Of a stretch of 64,000 bases of DNA, positions 52,464 to 60,467 are shown piece after piece. The first letter of the stretch is position 1. Every line of letters begins with the position of its first letter. The translations under genes were made by a program, and so were the position numbers. Source of the DNA: Streptomyces sp. NBC_00490 (GTDB lineage Bacteria; Actinomycetota; Actinomycetes; Streptomycetales; Streptomycetaceae); assembly GCF_036013645.1 (NCBI RefSeq), contig NZ_CP107869.1, forward strand, positions 4,774,001 to 4,838,000, in the 5' to 3' direction. Below the pieces are notes generated by a model that did not search any database, was not told the origin of the DNA, and saw only the letters and a list, made by a program, of their open reading frames with translations.

Positions 52464-52503
52464 GATCTCCTCCGCCGGTCGGTGTTCACGTGACAGGCAC
52501 GAT

Positions 52504-52518
52504 CTGATGGAGCGTCAG
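52504..52518. promoter_or_regulatory. Island operator site 12
   Basis: CTGATGGAGCGTCAG, one mismatch in the left arm, in the divergent gap between the amidohydrolase (52463) and CoA-ligase (52563) genes. Confidence 0.72.
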
Positions 52519-52530
52519 ATAGCATGTCAC

Positions 52531-52545
52531 CTGACGAGTCGTCAG
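52531..52545. promoter_or_regulatory. Island operator site 13
   Basis: CTGACGAGTCGTCAG, perfect arms, 27 bp centre-to-centre from site 12 and 17 bases upstream of the CoA-ligase ATG. Confidence 0.8.
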
Positions 52546-52562
52546 CCAAGCAGGGGGCACCC

Positions 52563-54071
52563 ATGAACGAGACCCCGCACTCCCTGAGCTCCTCCCGCAC
52601 CCTGTGGGAACTGGTCACCCGCCGCGCCGGCCTCACCCCCGACCGCCCGGTCCTCCTCCAGGACGACCGCTCCCTGAGCTTCGGGGAGCTGCACGCGCGA
52701 GCCGAGCGGGTGGCGGCGGGGCTGTACGACATGGGCGTACGCCCCGGCACGGTGGTCGCCTGGCAGCTGCCCACGCGGATCGAGACGGCGGTGCTGTCCT
52801 TCGCGCTGGCCCGCCTGGGCGCGGTCCAGTCGCCGGTCATCCCGTTCTACCGGGACCGCGAAGTCGGCTTCGCGCTAAGGGAGTCGAAGGCCGAGTACTT
52901 CGCGGTACCCGGCGAGTGGCGGGGCTTCGACCACACGGCGATGGCGCGGCGGCTCGGCGCGAAGGGCGTCTTCGAGGCGTACGACCGGCTGCCCGACGGC
53001 GATCCCGGTCTGCTGCCCGCGCCGCCCTCCTCGGGCACCTCGGTCCGCTGGATCTACTGGACCTCGGGCACGACCTCCGACCCCAAGGGCGTGCTGCACA
53101 CGGACCGTTCGCTGATCGCGGGCGGCTCGTGCCTGGCCCACGCGCTGCGGCTGCGGCCCGACGACGTGGGCTCGATGGCCTTCCCGTACGCCCACATCGC
53201 CGGCCCCGACTACACGGTGATGCTGCTCCTGTACGGCTTCCCGGCGGTGATGTTCGAGCAGTTCGCGCTGCCGGACGCGCTGGAGGGGTACCGCCGGCAC
53301 GGGGTGACGGTGGCGGGCGGCTCGACCGCGTTCTACTCGATGTTCCTGGCCGAGCAGCGCAAGCGGCCGGAGACCAGGGTGATACCCACCCTGCGGCTGC
53401 TGGCCGGTGGCGGTGCGCCCAAGCCGCCGGAGGTGTACCACGCGGTGGTGCGGGAGATGGGGGTGCAGCTCACGCACGGCTACGGCATGACCGAGGTACC
53501 GATGATCACCATGGGCTCACCGGACGACACCGTGGACAACCTCGCGACGACCGAGGGGCGGCCGCCGGAGGGGATGGAGATACGGATCGTCGACGGGGAG
53601 GTGCGGCTGCGCGGGGAGGCCGTGTGCCAGGGGTATCTGGACGCCGGGCAGACGGCGGAGGCCTTCGACGAGGACGGGTTCCTGCGCACCGGCGACCTGG
53701 GAATGCTCACGGACACCGGGCATCTGGTGCTCACCGGGCGGCTCAAGGACGTGATCATCCGCAAGGGCGAGAACATCTCGGCGAAGGAGGTCGAGGACCT
53801 GCTGGCCGCGCACCCGGCGGTCGGGGACGTGGCGGTGATCGGGCTGCCGGACGAGGAGCGCGGGGAGCGGGTGTGCGCGGTGGTGGAACAGCCCTCCGGG
53901 GCCGAGGAGCTGACCCTGGCGGCGATGACGTCCTATCTCCGCGCGGAAGGGCTCTCGGTCCACAAGCTGCCGGAGCAGCTGGAGGTGGTGGACGCCCTTC
54001 CGCGCAACGAGACGCTCCGGAAGGTGCTCAAGTACAAGCTGCGGGAGCGCTATTCGGGGACGGTGAAGTAG
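52563..54071 (+). CDS. AMP-forming acyl-CoA ligase, cyclohexanecarboxylate-CoA-ligase-like
   Basis: A 502-residue ANL enzyme. P-loop WTSGTTSDPKGVLH near residue 163, HGYGMTEVPMI near 300, GFLRTGDLG near 377, RLKDVIIRKGENISAKEVE, and the terminal PRNETLRKVLK lysine are present. The family (AliA-like) activates cyclic or branched carboxylic acids. ATG 52563 follows AGGGGGC; the frame extends upstream into the operator, so an upstream start is unlikely. Its 3' end overlaps the oppositely oriented EF-hand gene by 22 bp. Confidence 0.9.
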   Translation: MNETPHSLSSSRTLWELVTRRAGLTPDRPVLLQDDRSLSFGELHARAERVAAGLYDMGVRPGTVVAWQLPTRIETAVLSFALARLGAVQSPVIPFYRDREVGFALRESKAEYFAVPGEWRGFDHTAMARRLGAKGVFEAYDRLPDGDPGLLPAPPSSGTSVRWIYWTSGTTSDPKGVLHTDRSLIAGGSCLAHALRLRPDDVGSMAFPYAHIAGPDYTVMLLLYGFPAVMFEQFALPDALEGYRRHGVTVAGGSTAFYSMFLAEQRKRPETRVIPTLRLLAGGGAPKPPEVYHAVVREMGVQLTHGYGMTEVPMITMGSPDDTVDNLATTEGRPPEGMEIRIVDGEVRLRGEAVCQGYLDAGQTAEAFDEDGFLRTGDLGMLTDTGHLVLTGRLKDVIIRKGENISAKEVEDLLAAHPAVGDVAVIGLPDEERGERVCAVVEQPSGAEELTLAAMTSYLRAEGLSVHKLPEQLEVVDALPRNETLRKVLKYKLRERYSGTVK

Positions 54072-54562
54072 CGGGCGAAGGCGGCGACGATCTCCTCCTC
54101 GCCGATCCTGCCGTCACCGTCGGTGTCGAGCGCGGCGGCGGCGGTGCCGGCGGTCTCCTGCGTCGCGCCGAGGCTGCGCAGCACGCGCGCGGTGTCCTCG
54201 ACGGTGGCCGATCCGTCACCGTCCGGATCGGCGACGGCGAGGGCCGCGTGCAGGAAGGGACGGGCGATCTCGGCGAACCGGTCGGGATTGTCGCGCAGCT
54301 GCTTCACCGCGCCGTTCACGAACTCCTCGCGGGTGATCCGCTGGTCGCCGTCCCGGTCCGCGATGCCCGCCATGCCCTGCCAGAACGCCTCGGCGCCGAC
54401 ATACAGGGCCTGTCCCTTGTCGGACCGTGCCGCCGTACCGAACTCCGCGAGCAGCGCCTTGGCCGCCACGTTGAAGTCCGCCCGGTCGATGTAGCCGTTG
54501 CCGTCCTGGTCGAAGGTGGCGAACCGGCCGGCGATCCTGCGCTCGTACTCGCTGCTGACCAT
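54050..54562 (-). CDS. Four-EF-hand calcium-binding protein (calerythrin-like)
   Basis: A 170-residue protein with four EF-hand loops: DQDGNGYIDRAD (18-29), DRDGDQRITREE (69-80), DPDGDGSATVED (112-123) and DTDGDGRIGEEE (146-157). Third and fourth are closest to canonical; Asp at position 12 of the first and third loops departs from the usual Glu. Cytoplasmic, no signal peptide. Streptomyces CabB/calerythrin-type Ca2+ sensors share this architecture. ATG 54562. Its stop lies inside the 3' end of the CoA-ligase gene on the opposite strand. Confidence 0.92.
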   Translation of the reverse strand: MVSSEYERRIAGRFATFDQDGNGYIDRADFNVAAKALLAEFGTAARSDKGQALYVGAEAFWQGMAGIADRDGDQRITREEFVNGAVKQLRDNPDRFAEIARPFLHAALAVADPDGDGSATVEDTARVLRSLGATQETAGTAAAALDTDGDGRIGEEEIVAAFARYFTVPE

Positions 54563-54711
54563 GTCTTCTCGTGCCGCCTTACGTCACGTGGGGTGTATCT
54601 GGTTCGGAGCGTACGACGCCGGGGCGGGGCGGGGAGCGGGAAAGCGGCGGTTGTGCCAAGACCGGGGGAATTTTGGGACAACGGTGTGGCAGAAGCGGTG
54701 GCAGCTGTGGT

Positions 54712-55092
54712 TCACGCAGACAAGGGCCCCGCTTCGTCCTCCGTCGCCGAGTCCACGTCCATGTGGACGTCGAACAGCCGCCGCACCCCCAGCGCCCCCA
54801 GCACCCTGTTGACGTGGGAGCCGTCCACCGCGCCCTGGGCCGGCAGTATCAGCCGCAGCTGCCCCTGGCAGGAGCGGATGAGGCGCCGGGAGGCGATGAG
54901 GACGCCGACGCCGCTGGAGTCGCAGAAGAAGACCTCGGAGAGATCGAGGACAAGACTGTGGCGGCCCTCGGCCACGACGTCGTGCACCCGCTGCCGCAGC
55001 ACCGGCGACGTCACCAGATCCAGTTCGCCCGACACATGGAGCACGGCCCAGTCGCCGTGCTCGCCGCCGGTCACGTTGAACCCCACCACCAC
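54712..55092 (-). CDS. STAS-domain anti-sigma-factor antagonist
   Basis: A 126-residue STAS protein (RsbV/SpoIIAA/BldG family): WAVLHVSGELDLVTSPVLRQRV, VLDLSEVFFCDSSGVGVLIASRR with the phosphorylatable Ser in DSSG, and a degenerate C-terminal tail. It would bind an anti-sigma kinase when unphosphorylated. It is divergent from the sigma/anti-sigma pair, separated by a 328-bp promoter region. No kinase gene is adjacent; the HATPase at 48255 is a possible distant partner. Confidence 0.9.
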   Translation of the reverse strand: MVVGFNVTGGEHGDWAVLHVSGELDLVTSPVLRQRVHDVVAEGRHSLVLDLSEVFFCDSSGVGVLIASRRLIRSCQGQLRLILPAQGAVDGSHVNRVLGALGVRRLFDVHMDVDSATEDEAGPLSA

Positions 55093-55420
55093 GCCCTTCG
55101 CTCGCCGGGACTTCCCGGAACGGCCCGCAAACGGAAGCCGTTCCTACGCTTCCTTGCAGCGCGGCTGCCCAGCGGCGGTTCCCTGAAACTCGAGCCAGGA
55201 AACGGAAACCGATCAGAAGAGGCTTGTTTTAGCCGCCTTCGATCCTGTTCGATCGTGGATGGACGCAGAGTGGAAGGAAGACGAAGGTCCACTACCACCG
55301 ACCGCTCCCCCAGGGGCGCACATTGCTACAAAGGGGCGTGCGCTGTCAGACGTGCCGACTACATTCGGGGAGACGGTGGGTCCAGGCTTGACGAGTCGCG
55401 AACGGCAGCGAGGGGGCGGC
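55093..55420. other. 328-bp divergent promoter region between STAS and sigma genes
   Basis: It holds the promoters of both genes. A short inverted repeat GGAACGG...CCGTTCC occurs near 55117-55146. An in-frame extension upstream of the sigma ATG (from 55259) is open but lacks a ribosome site. No separate gene is supported. Confidence 0.45.
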
Positions 55421-56005
55421 ATGGCGAAGAAGGACGCACCTCCCCGCTGGGACCGCAAGATGCAGCAGCGGCTCGCACGCGGTGAGGCGGCCGCCCTCGG
55501 CGAGCTCTACGACCGGTTCGCCTCGCTCGTGCACGGCCTCGCCCACCGCGTGCTCGGCGACGAGCACGCCGCCGACGGCATCACCCGCGAGGTCTTCGCC
55601 CACGTCTGGGAACACCCCGACGCCTACGACCCCAAACAGGGCCCCCTGCGCTCCTGGGTCGCCACACTGACCCACCGCCTCGCCGTGCAGCGCCTGCGTG
55701 CCACCGAGACCGAGGCCCTCGCCCAGGGCGGCCGCGGCTCCACCGAGGAACTGGAGCGCAAGGTCCGCCACGCATCCGTCGCCGCCCGCGCCGACTACAT
55801 CGTCCAGTCCATGCCGTCACCGCTGCGCGCCGCCCTCGAGCTGGCGTACTTCCAGCGCCGCGACTACCGCCAGACCGCCGCCGACCTCGGAGTCACCGAG
55901 GACGAGGCCCGCCGCCGACTCCGCCTGGGCCTGCAGCTCCTCGCCACGGCCCACGACACCGGCGCCGCCCCCGGAGCGCCTCCCGGCTACGGAGGTGCGG
56001 CGTGA
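55421..56005 (+). CDS. ECF-like sigma factor
   Basis: A 194-residue sigma-70 family protein. Region 2 is seen in ALGELYDRFASLVHGLAHRVLGDEHAADGITREVFAHVWEHP and region 4 in RRDYRQTAADLGVTEDEARRRLRLGL, separated by a short linker, so it is an ECF-type factor. GAGGGGG precedes ATG 55421. Its stop overlaps the next start (GTGA, 56002-56005), tying it to a zinc-finger anti-sigma gene. Confidence 0.9.
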   Translation: MAKKDAPPRWDRKMQQRLARGEAAALGELYDRFASLVHGLAHRVLGDEHAADGITREVFAHVWEHPDAYDPKQGPLRSWVATLTHRLAVQRLRATETEALAQGGRGSTEELERKVRHASVAARADYIVQSMPSPLRAALELAYFQRRDYRQTAADLGVTEDEARRRLRLGLQLLATAHDTGAAPGAPPGYGGAA

Positions 56006-57402
56006 ACGAGGCGAACCGCTTCGAGGCGTACGACGAGCACGAAGGCCCGGAGGGGGAGAACGGCCAGGACGGTCAGGACGGCAAGCAGCACGCGTCCCGC
56101 AGCGGCGCGGACCGGCAGGGCGAGCCCTCGCCCCCGCCGGGCGACGACGGCACCGGCGGCCCGGCCGACGGCGCCGGTCCCACCCCCGGCCCCGCCGCCG
56201 AACCGCCCCGCATACCGCTCCCGCGCGCCTCCGTCGAGGACACCGGGCACCCCCTGCCCCCGCTGGAGACACCACCGCCCCCGCCGCCCCTCGTCCTGGA
56301 GCACCCCGTACTGAAGGCGCTCCTCGGCGCCTGGGCGCTGGCGGCCTGCTCACCCGAGGAGACGGCGGCCGTCGAGGAGCACCTCGGCGACTGCGGCTCC
56401 TGCGCGGACGAGGCGCTGCGGCTGCGCGGCGCGGTCGGCCTGCTCCACCCGCAGGAGAGCCTCGACCTCGACCCCGGACTGCGCACCCGCGTCCTGGCGG
56501 GCTGCCTGGACCGCCGCCCGCCGCGCATCCCGGTGCCCGACTGGGCGGCGCCCTACGACGCCGAGACCGCACGTCTGGACGCGCTGCTGCGGGACATGGG
56601 CGACGCCGAGTGGCACGCGCCCGTGCGGCTGCGCTGGTTCGAGGCCGACGAGGCGACCAGCCGTCGCACGACGGTCGCCGGCGTCATCGCCCACCTGCTC
56701 ACGGTCGACGGCCTCGTCGCCCTCGCGCTCGGCCTGGACGACCCCCTCGGCGACATCACCACGAGCTCACCGACCCCCGCGGCCCGCACCGAGGCGTTCT
56801 GGCGCGGCTCCCACTTCCCGCCGACCCGCTCCGTCCGGGGCCCCTGGCGCGAACAGAGCCACGACCTGGTGCGCACGGTCTCCTTCACCGGCGGCGGTGC
56901 CGGCAAGCTCTCGGTGGCGTACGGCGACTTCGAACTCCCCCTGCACGACGCCATGCTGGACCGGGCCTTCGAGTGCTGGGTCCACGCGGAGGACATCGCC
57001 GAGGCGGTCGACTACCCGTACGGCCCTCCGTCCCCCCGCCATCTGAACCGCATGATCGACCTCGCCGCCCGCATGCTCCCCGCGGTGCTGGCCGTGCGGC
57101 GCCGCACCGGGTTGGCCGGGCCGGCCCATGGGCGCCACCTCGTCCCCGCGGGCGAGCCGGGGCGCAGCCTGCGGCTGGAGATCGAGGGTTCGGGTGGCGG
57201 CGAGTGGCTGATCCCGCTGGACTCCCCGGCGGCGGTGGGCTCCGCGGACCTCGAGGTCGCGCACGTGGCACTGGACGGCGTGGAGTTCTGCCAACTGGCC
57301 GCGGGCCACGTTCCTCCGGCGGAAGCGGCGGCAGGACAGGTGGGTGACCGGGAGGCGATCAGAGACGTACTGTTCGCGGTCGCGTCGCTGAGCCGCATCT
57401 AG
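56002..57402 (+). CDS. Zinc-finger anti-sigma factor fused to a mycothiol-dependent-maleylpyruvate-isomerase-like domain
   Basis: A 466-residue protein. Residues 1-100 are Pro/Gly/Asp-rich and disordered. A zf-HC2-type motif H127-x3-C131-x2-C134 (VEEHLGDCGSC) follows, as in ZAS anti-sigma factors. From about 185 on lies a DinB/MDMPI-like helical domain (WFEADEATSRRTTVAGVIAHLL, ECWVHAEDIAEAVDYPYG) ending in a beta-rich segment. There is no transmembrane segment, so it is a soluble redox-type anti-sigma. Overlap with the sigma gene supports a cognate pair; the mycothiol-type domain suggests thiol or detoxification sensing (inference). Confidence 0.87.
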   Translation: MNEANRFEAYDEHEGPEGENGQDGQDGKQHASRSGADRQGEPSPPPGDDGTGGPADGAGPTPGPAAEPPRIPLPRASVEDTGHPLPPLETPPPPPPLVLEHPVLKALLGAWALAACSPEETAAVEEHLGDCGSCADEALRLRGAVGLLHPQESLDLDPGLRTRVLAGCLDRRPPRIPVPDWAAPYDAETARLDALLRDMGDAEWHAPVRLRWFEADEATSRRTTVAGVIAHLLTVDGLVALALGLDDPLGDITTSSPTPAARTEAFWRGSHFPPTRSVRGPWREQSHDLVRTVSFTGGGAGKLSVAYGDFELPLHDAMLDRAFECWVHAEDIAEAVDYPYGPPSPRHLNRMIDLAARMLPAVLAVRRRTGLAGPAHGRHLVPAGEPGRSLRLEIEGSGGGEWLIPLDSPAAVGSADLEVAHVALDGVEFCQLAAGHVPPAEAAAGQVGDREAIRDVLFAVASLSRI

Positions 57403-57424
57403 GGGCGGGTTGCGGGTTCGTCGG

Positions 57425-57470
57425 CGGCTGCGGGCCGGTTGTGGCTGGTCGCGCAGTTCCCCGCGCCCCT
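57425..57470 (-). repeat. Dispersed palindromic repeat, copy C (inverted)
   Basis: Reads AGGGGCGCGGGGAACTGCGC on the minus strand and is inverted relative to copy D 33 bases away, so the pair can form a ~46-bp hairpin between the convergent anti-sigma and purU genes. Confidence 0.6.
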
Positions 57471-57502
57471 AGAAGGTGCGTCCAGTGAACCGGCCTGCTT
57501 TT

Positions 57503-57550
57503 AGGGGCGCGGGGAACTGCGCGAACGGCCCCCACGCACCCGCAGCCGCC
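57503..57550 (+). repeat. Dispersed palindromic repeat, copy D
   Basis: AGGGGCGCGGGGAACTGCGC through CACGCACCCGCAGCCGCC, almost identical to copy A at 1401-1450. Confidence 0.6.
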
Positions 57551-57574
57551 CATGCGACCGAGCCCCCCGGGCTC

Positions 57575-58456
57575 CTAGGCGAACACGACCGTCCGGCGCC
57601 CGTTCAGCAGAATCCGCCGCTCCGCATGCCACTTCACCGCCCGCGCCAGCGCCTGGCACTCCACATCCCGCCCGATCGCGACCAGCTGGTCCGGCGTCAC
57701 GTCATGCCCGACCCGCTCGACCTCCTGCTCGATGATCGGCCCCTCGTCGAGGTCGGCCGTCACATAGTGCGCGGTCGCGCCGATCAGCTTGACCCCCCGG
57801 GCATGCGCCTGGTGATACGGCTTCGCACCCTTGAAGCTCGGCAGGAACGAGTGGTGGATGTTGATGATCCGCCCGCTGAGCTGCTTGCAGAGGTCGTCCG
57901 AGAGCACCTGCATGTACCGGGCGAGCACCACGAGCTCCACGCCCTGCTCACGCACCAGCTCCAGCAGCCGCGCCTCCGCCTCCGCCTTGTTCTCCCGCGT
58001 CACCGGAATGTGGTGGAAGGGAACGTCGTACGAGGCCACGAGCTCGGCGAAGTCGGTGTGGTTGGAGACCACGGCGGCGATCTCCACCGGCAGTGCGCCG
58101 ATACGGGCCCGGAACAGCAGGTCGTTCAGGCAGTGCCCGAACTTGCTGACCATGAGGACGACCCGCATCTTCTCCTCGGGCTGGTGGATCTGCCAGTCCA
58201 TGTGGAAGGCGTCACCGATCGCCGCGAAGCTGGCCCGCAGCTTCTCCACCGTCACCGGCGCCTCCGCCGAGAAGTGGACGCGCATGAAGAACAGACCCGT
58301 GTCGTGGTCGCCGAACTGCTGGCTGTCCTCGATGTTGCAGCCGGTCATGAAGAGGTAGCTCGACACGGCGTGCACGATGCCCTGCTTGTCGGGGCAGGAC
58401 AGGATGAGGACGTACTGCTCGGCGGGCGCCGCGGCTCGGGTGGACTGCTCGTTCAT
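57575..58456 (-). CDS. purU: Formyltetrahydrofolate deformylase PurU
   Basis: A 293-residue enzyme that hydrolyses 10-formyl-THF to formate and THF, supplying formate for purines. An N-terminal ACT domain (YVLILSCPDKQGIVHAVSSYL) is followed by the formyltransferase fold: VVLMVSKFGHCLNDLL, VLARYMQVLSDDL, INIHHSFLPSFKGAKPY and ATAHYVTADLDEGPIIEQ (His and Asp of the catalytic set). Length and order match PurU. ATG 58456. This begins the conserved right-hand core region. Confidence 0.96.
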   Translation of the reverse strand: MNEQSTRAAAPAEQYVLILSCPDKQGIVHAVSSYLFMTGCNIEDSQQFGDHDTGLFFMRVHFSAEAPVTVEKLRASFAAIGDAFHMDWQIHQPEEKMRVVLMVSKFGHCLNDLLFRARIGALPVEIAAVVSNHTDFAELVASYDVPFHHIPVTRENKAEAEARLLELVREQGVELVVLARYMQVLSDDLCKQLSGRIINIHHSFLPSFKGAKPYHQAHARGVKLIGATAHYVTADLDEGPIIEQEVERVGHDVTPDQLVAIGRDVECQALARAVKWHAERRILLNGRRTVVFA

Positions 58457-58502
58457 GCGGGACAGGGTCCCATATCCGCCGGCACCGCAGAGAACGCGTC
58501 CG

Positions 58503-59024
58503 TCACGCGGACCGGGTCATGAGCTGCAGCACATGCAGCGAGCTCGGCGGCTGGTCCGGGTCGTCCCCGTCGGCCGTCGCCATCCGCACATGGGCGTCGC
58601 GCGCGGCCCGTACCGCCTCCGGCCACCCGGCGTGGTCGACGTAGGCGGAGACGGGTGCGTCCGGGCCGACCTGGTGCATGATCCGCAGCACCCGCAGGAC
58701 CGCGGTGTCGACGAGGGCCGACTCCTGGGAGTCCCGGAAGATCGTGCCGACGTATTTCTCGGCGGACCAGTTGTCCAGCCAGGTGTCCTCGACGAGGCGG
58801 TACACGGCGTCGGTGACGTCCCCGTACCCCTCGACACCGGCCAGCCAGACGTCCCGCTGGAACGCGGGGTCGGAGAGCATGTGCAGCGCGGAGCGCACAT
58901 TGCTGCGCCAGCGCCACCACGGCATGTCGTTCAGTGGCATGTCGCCCATGGTGGATGAGCGACGGCCGCGACGGGAAGAGTTCTCCGAACCTTGCACGGT
59001 CATCGATCGTACGTTCCTTGTCAC
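58503..59024 (-). CDS. SCO4402-type conserved actinobacterial protein
   Basis: A 173-residue protein. GTG 59024 has GAGG five bases ahead; an internal start at 58949 or 58940 (MPLNDMPWWRW) is where conservation seems to begin. Trp-rich PWWRWRSNVRSALHMLSDP and DTWLDNWSAEKYVGTIFRD are present. I recall it as the SCO4402 family of Streptomyces; function unknown. It lies 46 bp upstream of purU on the same strand. Confidence 0.8.
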   Translation of the reverse strand: MTRNVRSMTVQGSENSSRRGRRSSTMGDMPLNDMPWWRWRSNVRSALHMLSDPAFQRDVWLAGVEGYGDVTDAVYRLVEDTWLDNWSAEKYVGTIFRDSQESALVDTAVLRVLRIMHQVGPDAPVSAYVDHAGWPEAVRAARDAHVRMATADGDDPDQPPSSLHVLQLMTRSA

Positions 59025-59120
59025 ACCTGCCTCACCACCCCCCGCATTTCACCTTCGCGTCACCGGCTGTTGACCGTAAGTCACTCCCGGGTTGGTCATG
59101 TGGCGGAAGCGTGTGTGCCC

Positions 59121-60428
59121 ATGACCGGCAGGCGACGCATCCGCAGCACCTTCCTCCCCAGGCTCCACCCGCCCGTCAGAGCCACCGCCCTCGCGGCGAC
59201 GGCACTGGCCGCGTGTGCCTCGCTGACCGTCGGTTGCGGGGTCGTCCCCGGTGCCACGGGGGGCTCCGGGGACGACCCGATCAAGGTCATGACCTGGGCC
59301 CCGATGAACACCGGCGCGACCAACAAGCCCGGTATGCCCGCCTTCGCGCAGGCGTACGCCCGGTGGATCAACGCGCACGGCGGCATCGGCGGCCGCAAGC
59401 TCTCCGTCCTGGTCTGCAACGACCACAACGACGCCGTCACCGCCGCGAAGTGCGCCCAGCGCGCGGTCGACGAGGGGGTCGTGGCGGTGGTCGGCTCCTA
59501 CAGCCAGTACGGCGACGCGTTCTTCCCGACGCTCGAGGGCGCCGACATCCCCTACATAGGCGGCTACGGCATCACCAACGCCGAGTTCGACAGCGTGGCC
59601 TCCTTCCCCGTCAACGGCGGCCAGCCCAGCCTGCTCGCCGGCCTCGGCAAGGAACTCGGCGGCAGCTGCGGGCCCGTGGCGCTGGTCCGCCCCGACAGCA
59701 TCGCGGGCGACGAACTCCACGTCATGCTGGACTCCGGCCTGAAGGCCTCCGGCCACGCCGTGGCGGACGACCTGCTGGCCGCGGAGGACGCCACCGAGTA
59801 CTCGGCGCAGTCCGAGCGCGCGCTCGCCCGCACGACCGGCGACCCGGTGAAGAAGGGGTGTGTGCTGCCCGCGCTCGGGGACCGCACCAGCACCTTCATG
59901 GACTCCTTCCGGCGCGCCCGCGAGGACTTCCCCGACGTACGCACCGGCACGGTCCTCGGCAGCGTCGACCAGACGGTGATAGACGCCTCCGGCGGGGCGT
60001 CGGGGCCCTACGAGGGCTCGTACATCACCGGCTGGTACCCGGTCGCGACCGATCGGCGCTGGGATCCGATGAAGAAGGTCATCAAGGAGCAGGCCTTCGA
60101 CGACAACCGCATCGATCCCGCGGACGCCGGAGTGCAGACCACCTGGCTCGCGTACACCGTGTTCAAGGCCGCCGTCGACTCGCTCGGCGAGGGCGAGCTC
60201 ACCTCGACCACCGTGCGCAAGGCGCTGGACGACGGTCTGAAGGTCGACACGGGCGGACTGACCCCGACCCTCGACTGGGACTACAAGAACGGTCTCGGCG
60301 CCGTCGGCCTGCCGCGTCTGGTCAACACCGAGGTGACGCTGCAAGCCGTACGCAAGGGCCGGCTGGTGGCGGCGCGCAAGGGCTTTACGGACGTACGCCA
60401 GACGCTGGCGAACGCCGACGTGAGCTAG
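59121..60428 (+). CDS. Lipoprotein substrate-binding protein of a branched-chain-amino-acid-type ABC transporter
   Basis: A 435-residue periplasmic-binding-fold protein. The lipobox LTVGC follows RATALAATALAACAS in the signal, so it is a lipoprotein. The type I binding fold is seen in DPIKVMTWAPMNTGATN, AYARWINAHGGIGGRKLSVLVCNDHND and VVGSYSQYGDAFFPTLEGADIPYIGG. No permease or ATPase genes are adjacent, so it may be an orphan sensor or lend its ligand to distant permeases. ATG 59121. Confidence 0.88.
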   Translation: MTGRRRIRSTFLPRLHPPVRATALAATALAACASLTVGCGVVPGATGGSGDDPIKVMTWAPMNTGATNKPGMPAFAQAYARWINAHGGIGGRKLSVLVCNDHNDAVTAAKCAQRAVDEGVVAVVGSYSQYGDAFFPTLEGADIPYIGGYGITNAEFDSVASFPVNGGQPSLLAGLGKELGGSCGPVALVRPDSIAGDELHVMLDSGLKASGHAVADDLLAAEDATEYSAQSERALARTTGDPVKKGCVLPALGDRTSTFMDSFRRAREDFPDVRTGTVLGSVDQTVIDASGGASGPYEGSYITGWYPVATDRRWDPMKKVIKEQAFDDNRIDPADAGVQTTWLAYTVFKAAVDSLGEGELTSTTVRKALDDGLKVDTGGLTPTLDWDYKNGLGAVGLPRLVNTEVTLQAVRKGRLVAARKGFTDVRQTLANADVS

Positions 60429-60439
60429 CGCCCGGGAGC

Positions 60440-60462
60440 GGGGGCCGCGAGGGGCGGCCCCC
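60440..60462. terminator. Terminator between convergent lipoprotein and membrane-protein genes
   Basis: GGGGGCCGC (60440-60448) pairs with GCGGCCCCC (60454-60462) around a five-base loop, placed 11 bases after the lipoprotein stop and 5 before the opposing stop. Confidence 0.65.
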
Positions 60463-60467
60463 GTCGG

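Larger units (their letters stand above)
57425..57550. terminator. Possible terminator formed by inverted repeat pair C/D
   Basis: Copies C and D face each other with a 32-base spacer in the 172-bp gap between two convergent genes, a placement expected for a bidirectional terminator. There is no poly-T tract. Confidence 0.45.

Noticed and set aside
2606..52545. KstR or KstR2 operators
   Set aside because: The known KstR (TAGAACACGTTCTA-like) and KstR2 (CAAG-CTTG-like) motifs differ from CTGAC-N5-GTCAG, so the sites are treated as a new motif.
52604..55186. 860-codon frame across the CoA ligase, EF-hand and STAS genes
   Set aside because: It is an off-frame shadow of three well-supported genes on both strands; no start signal or domain.
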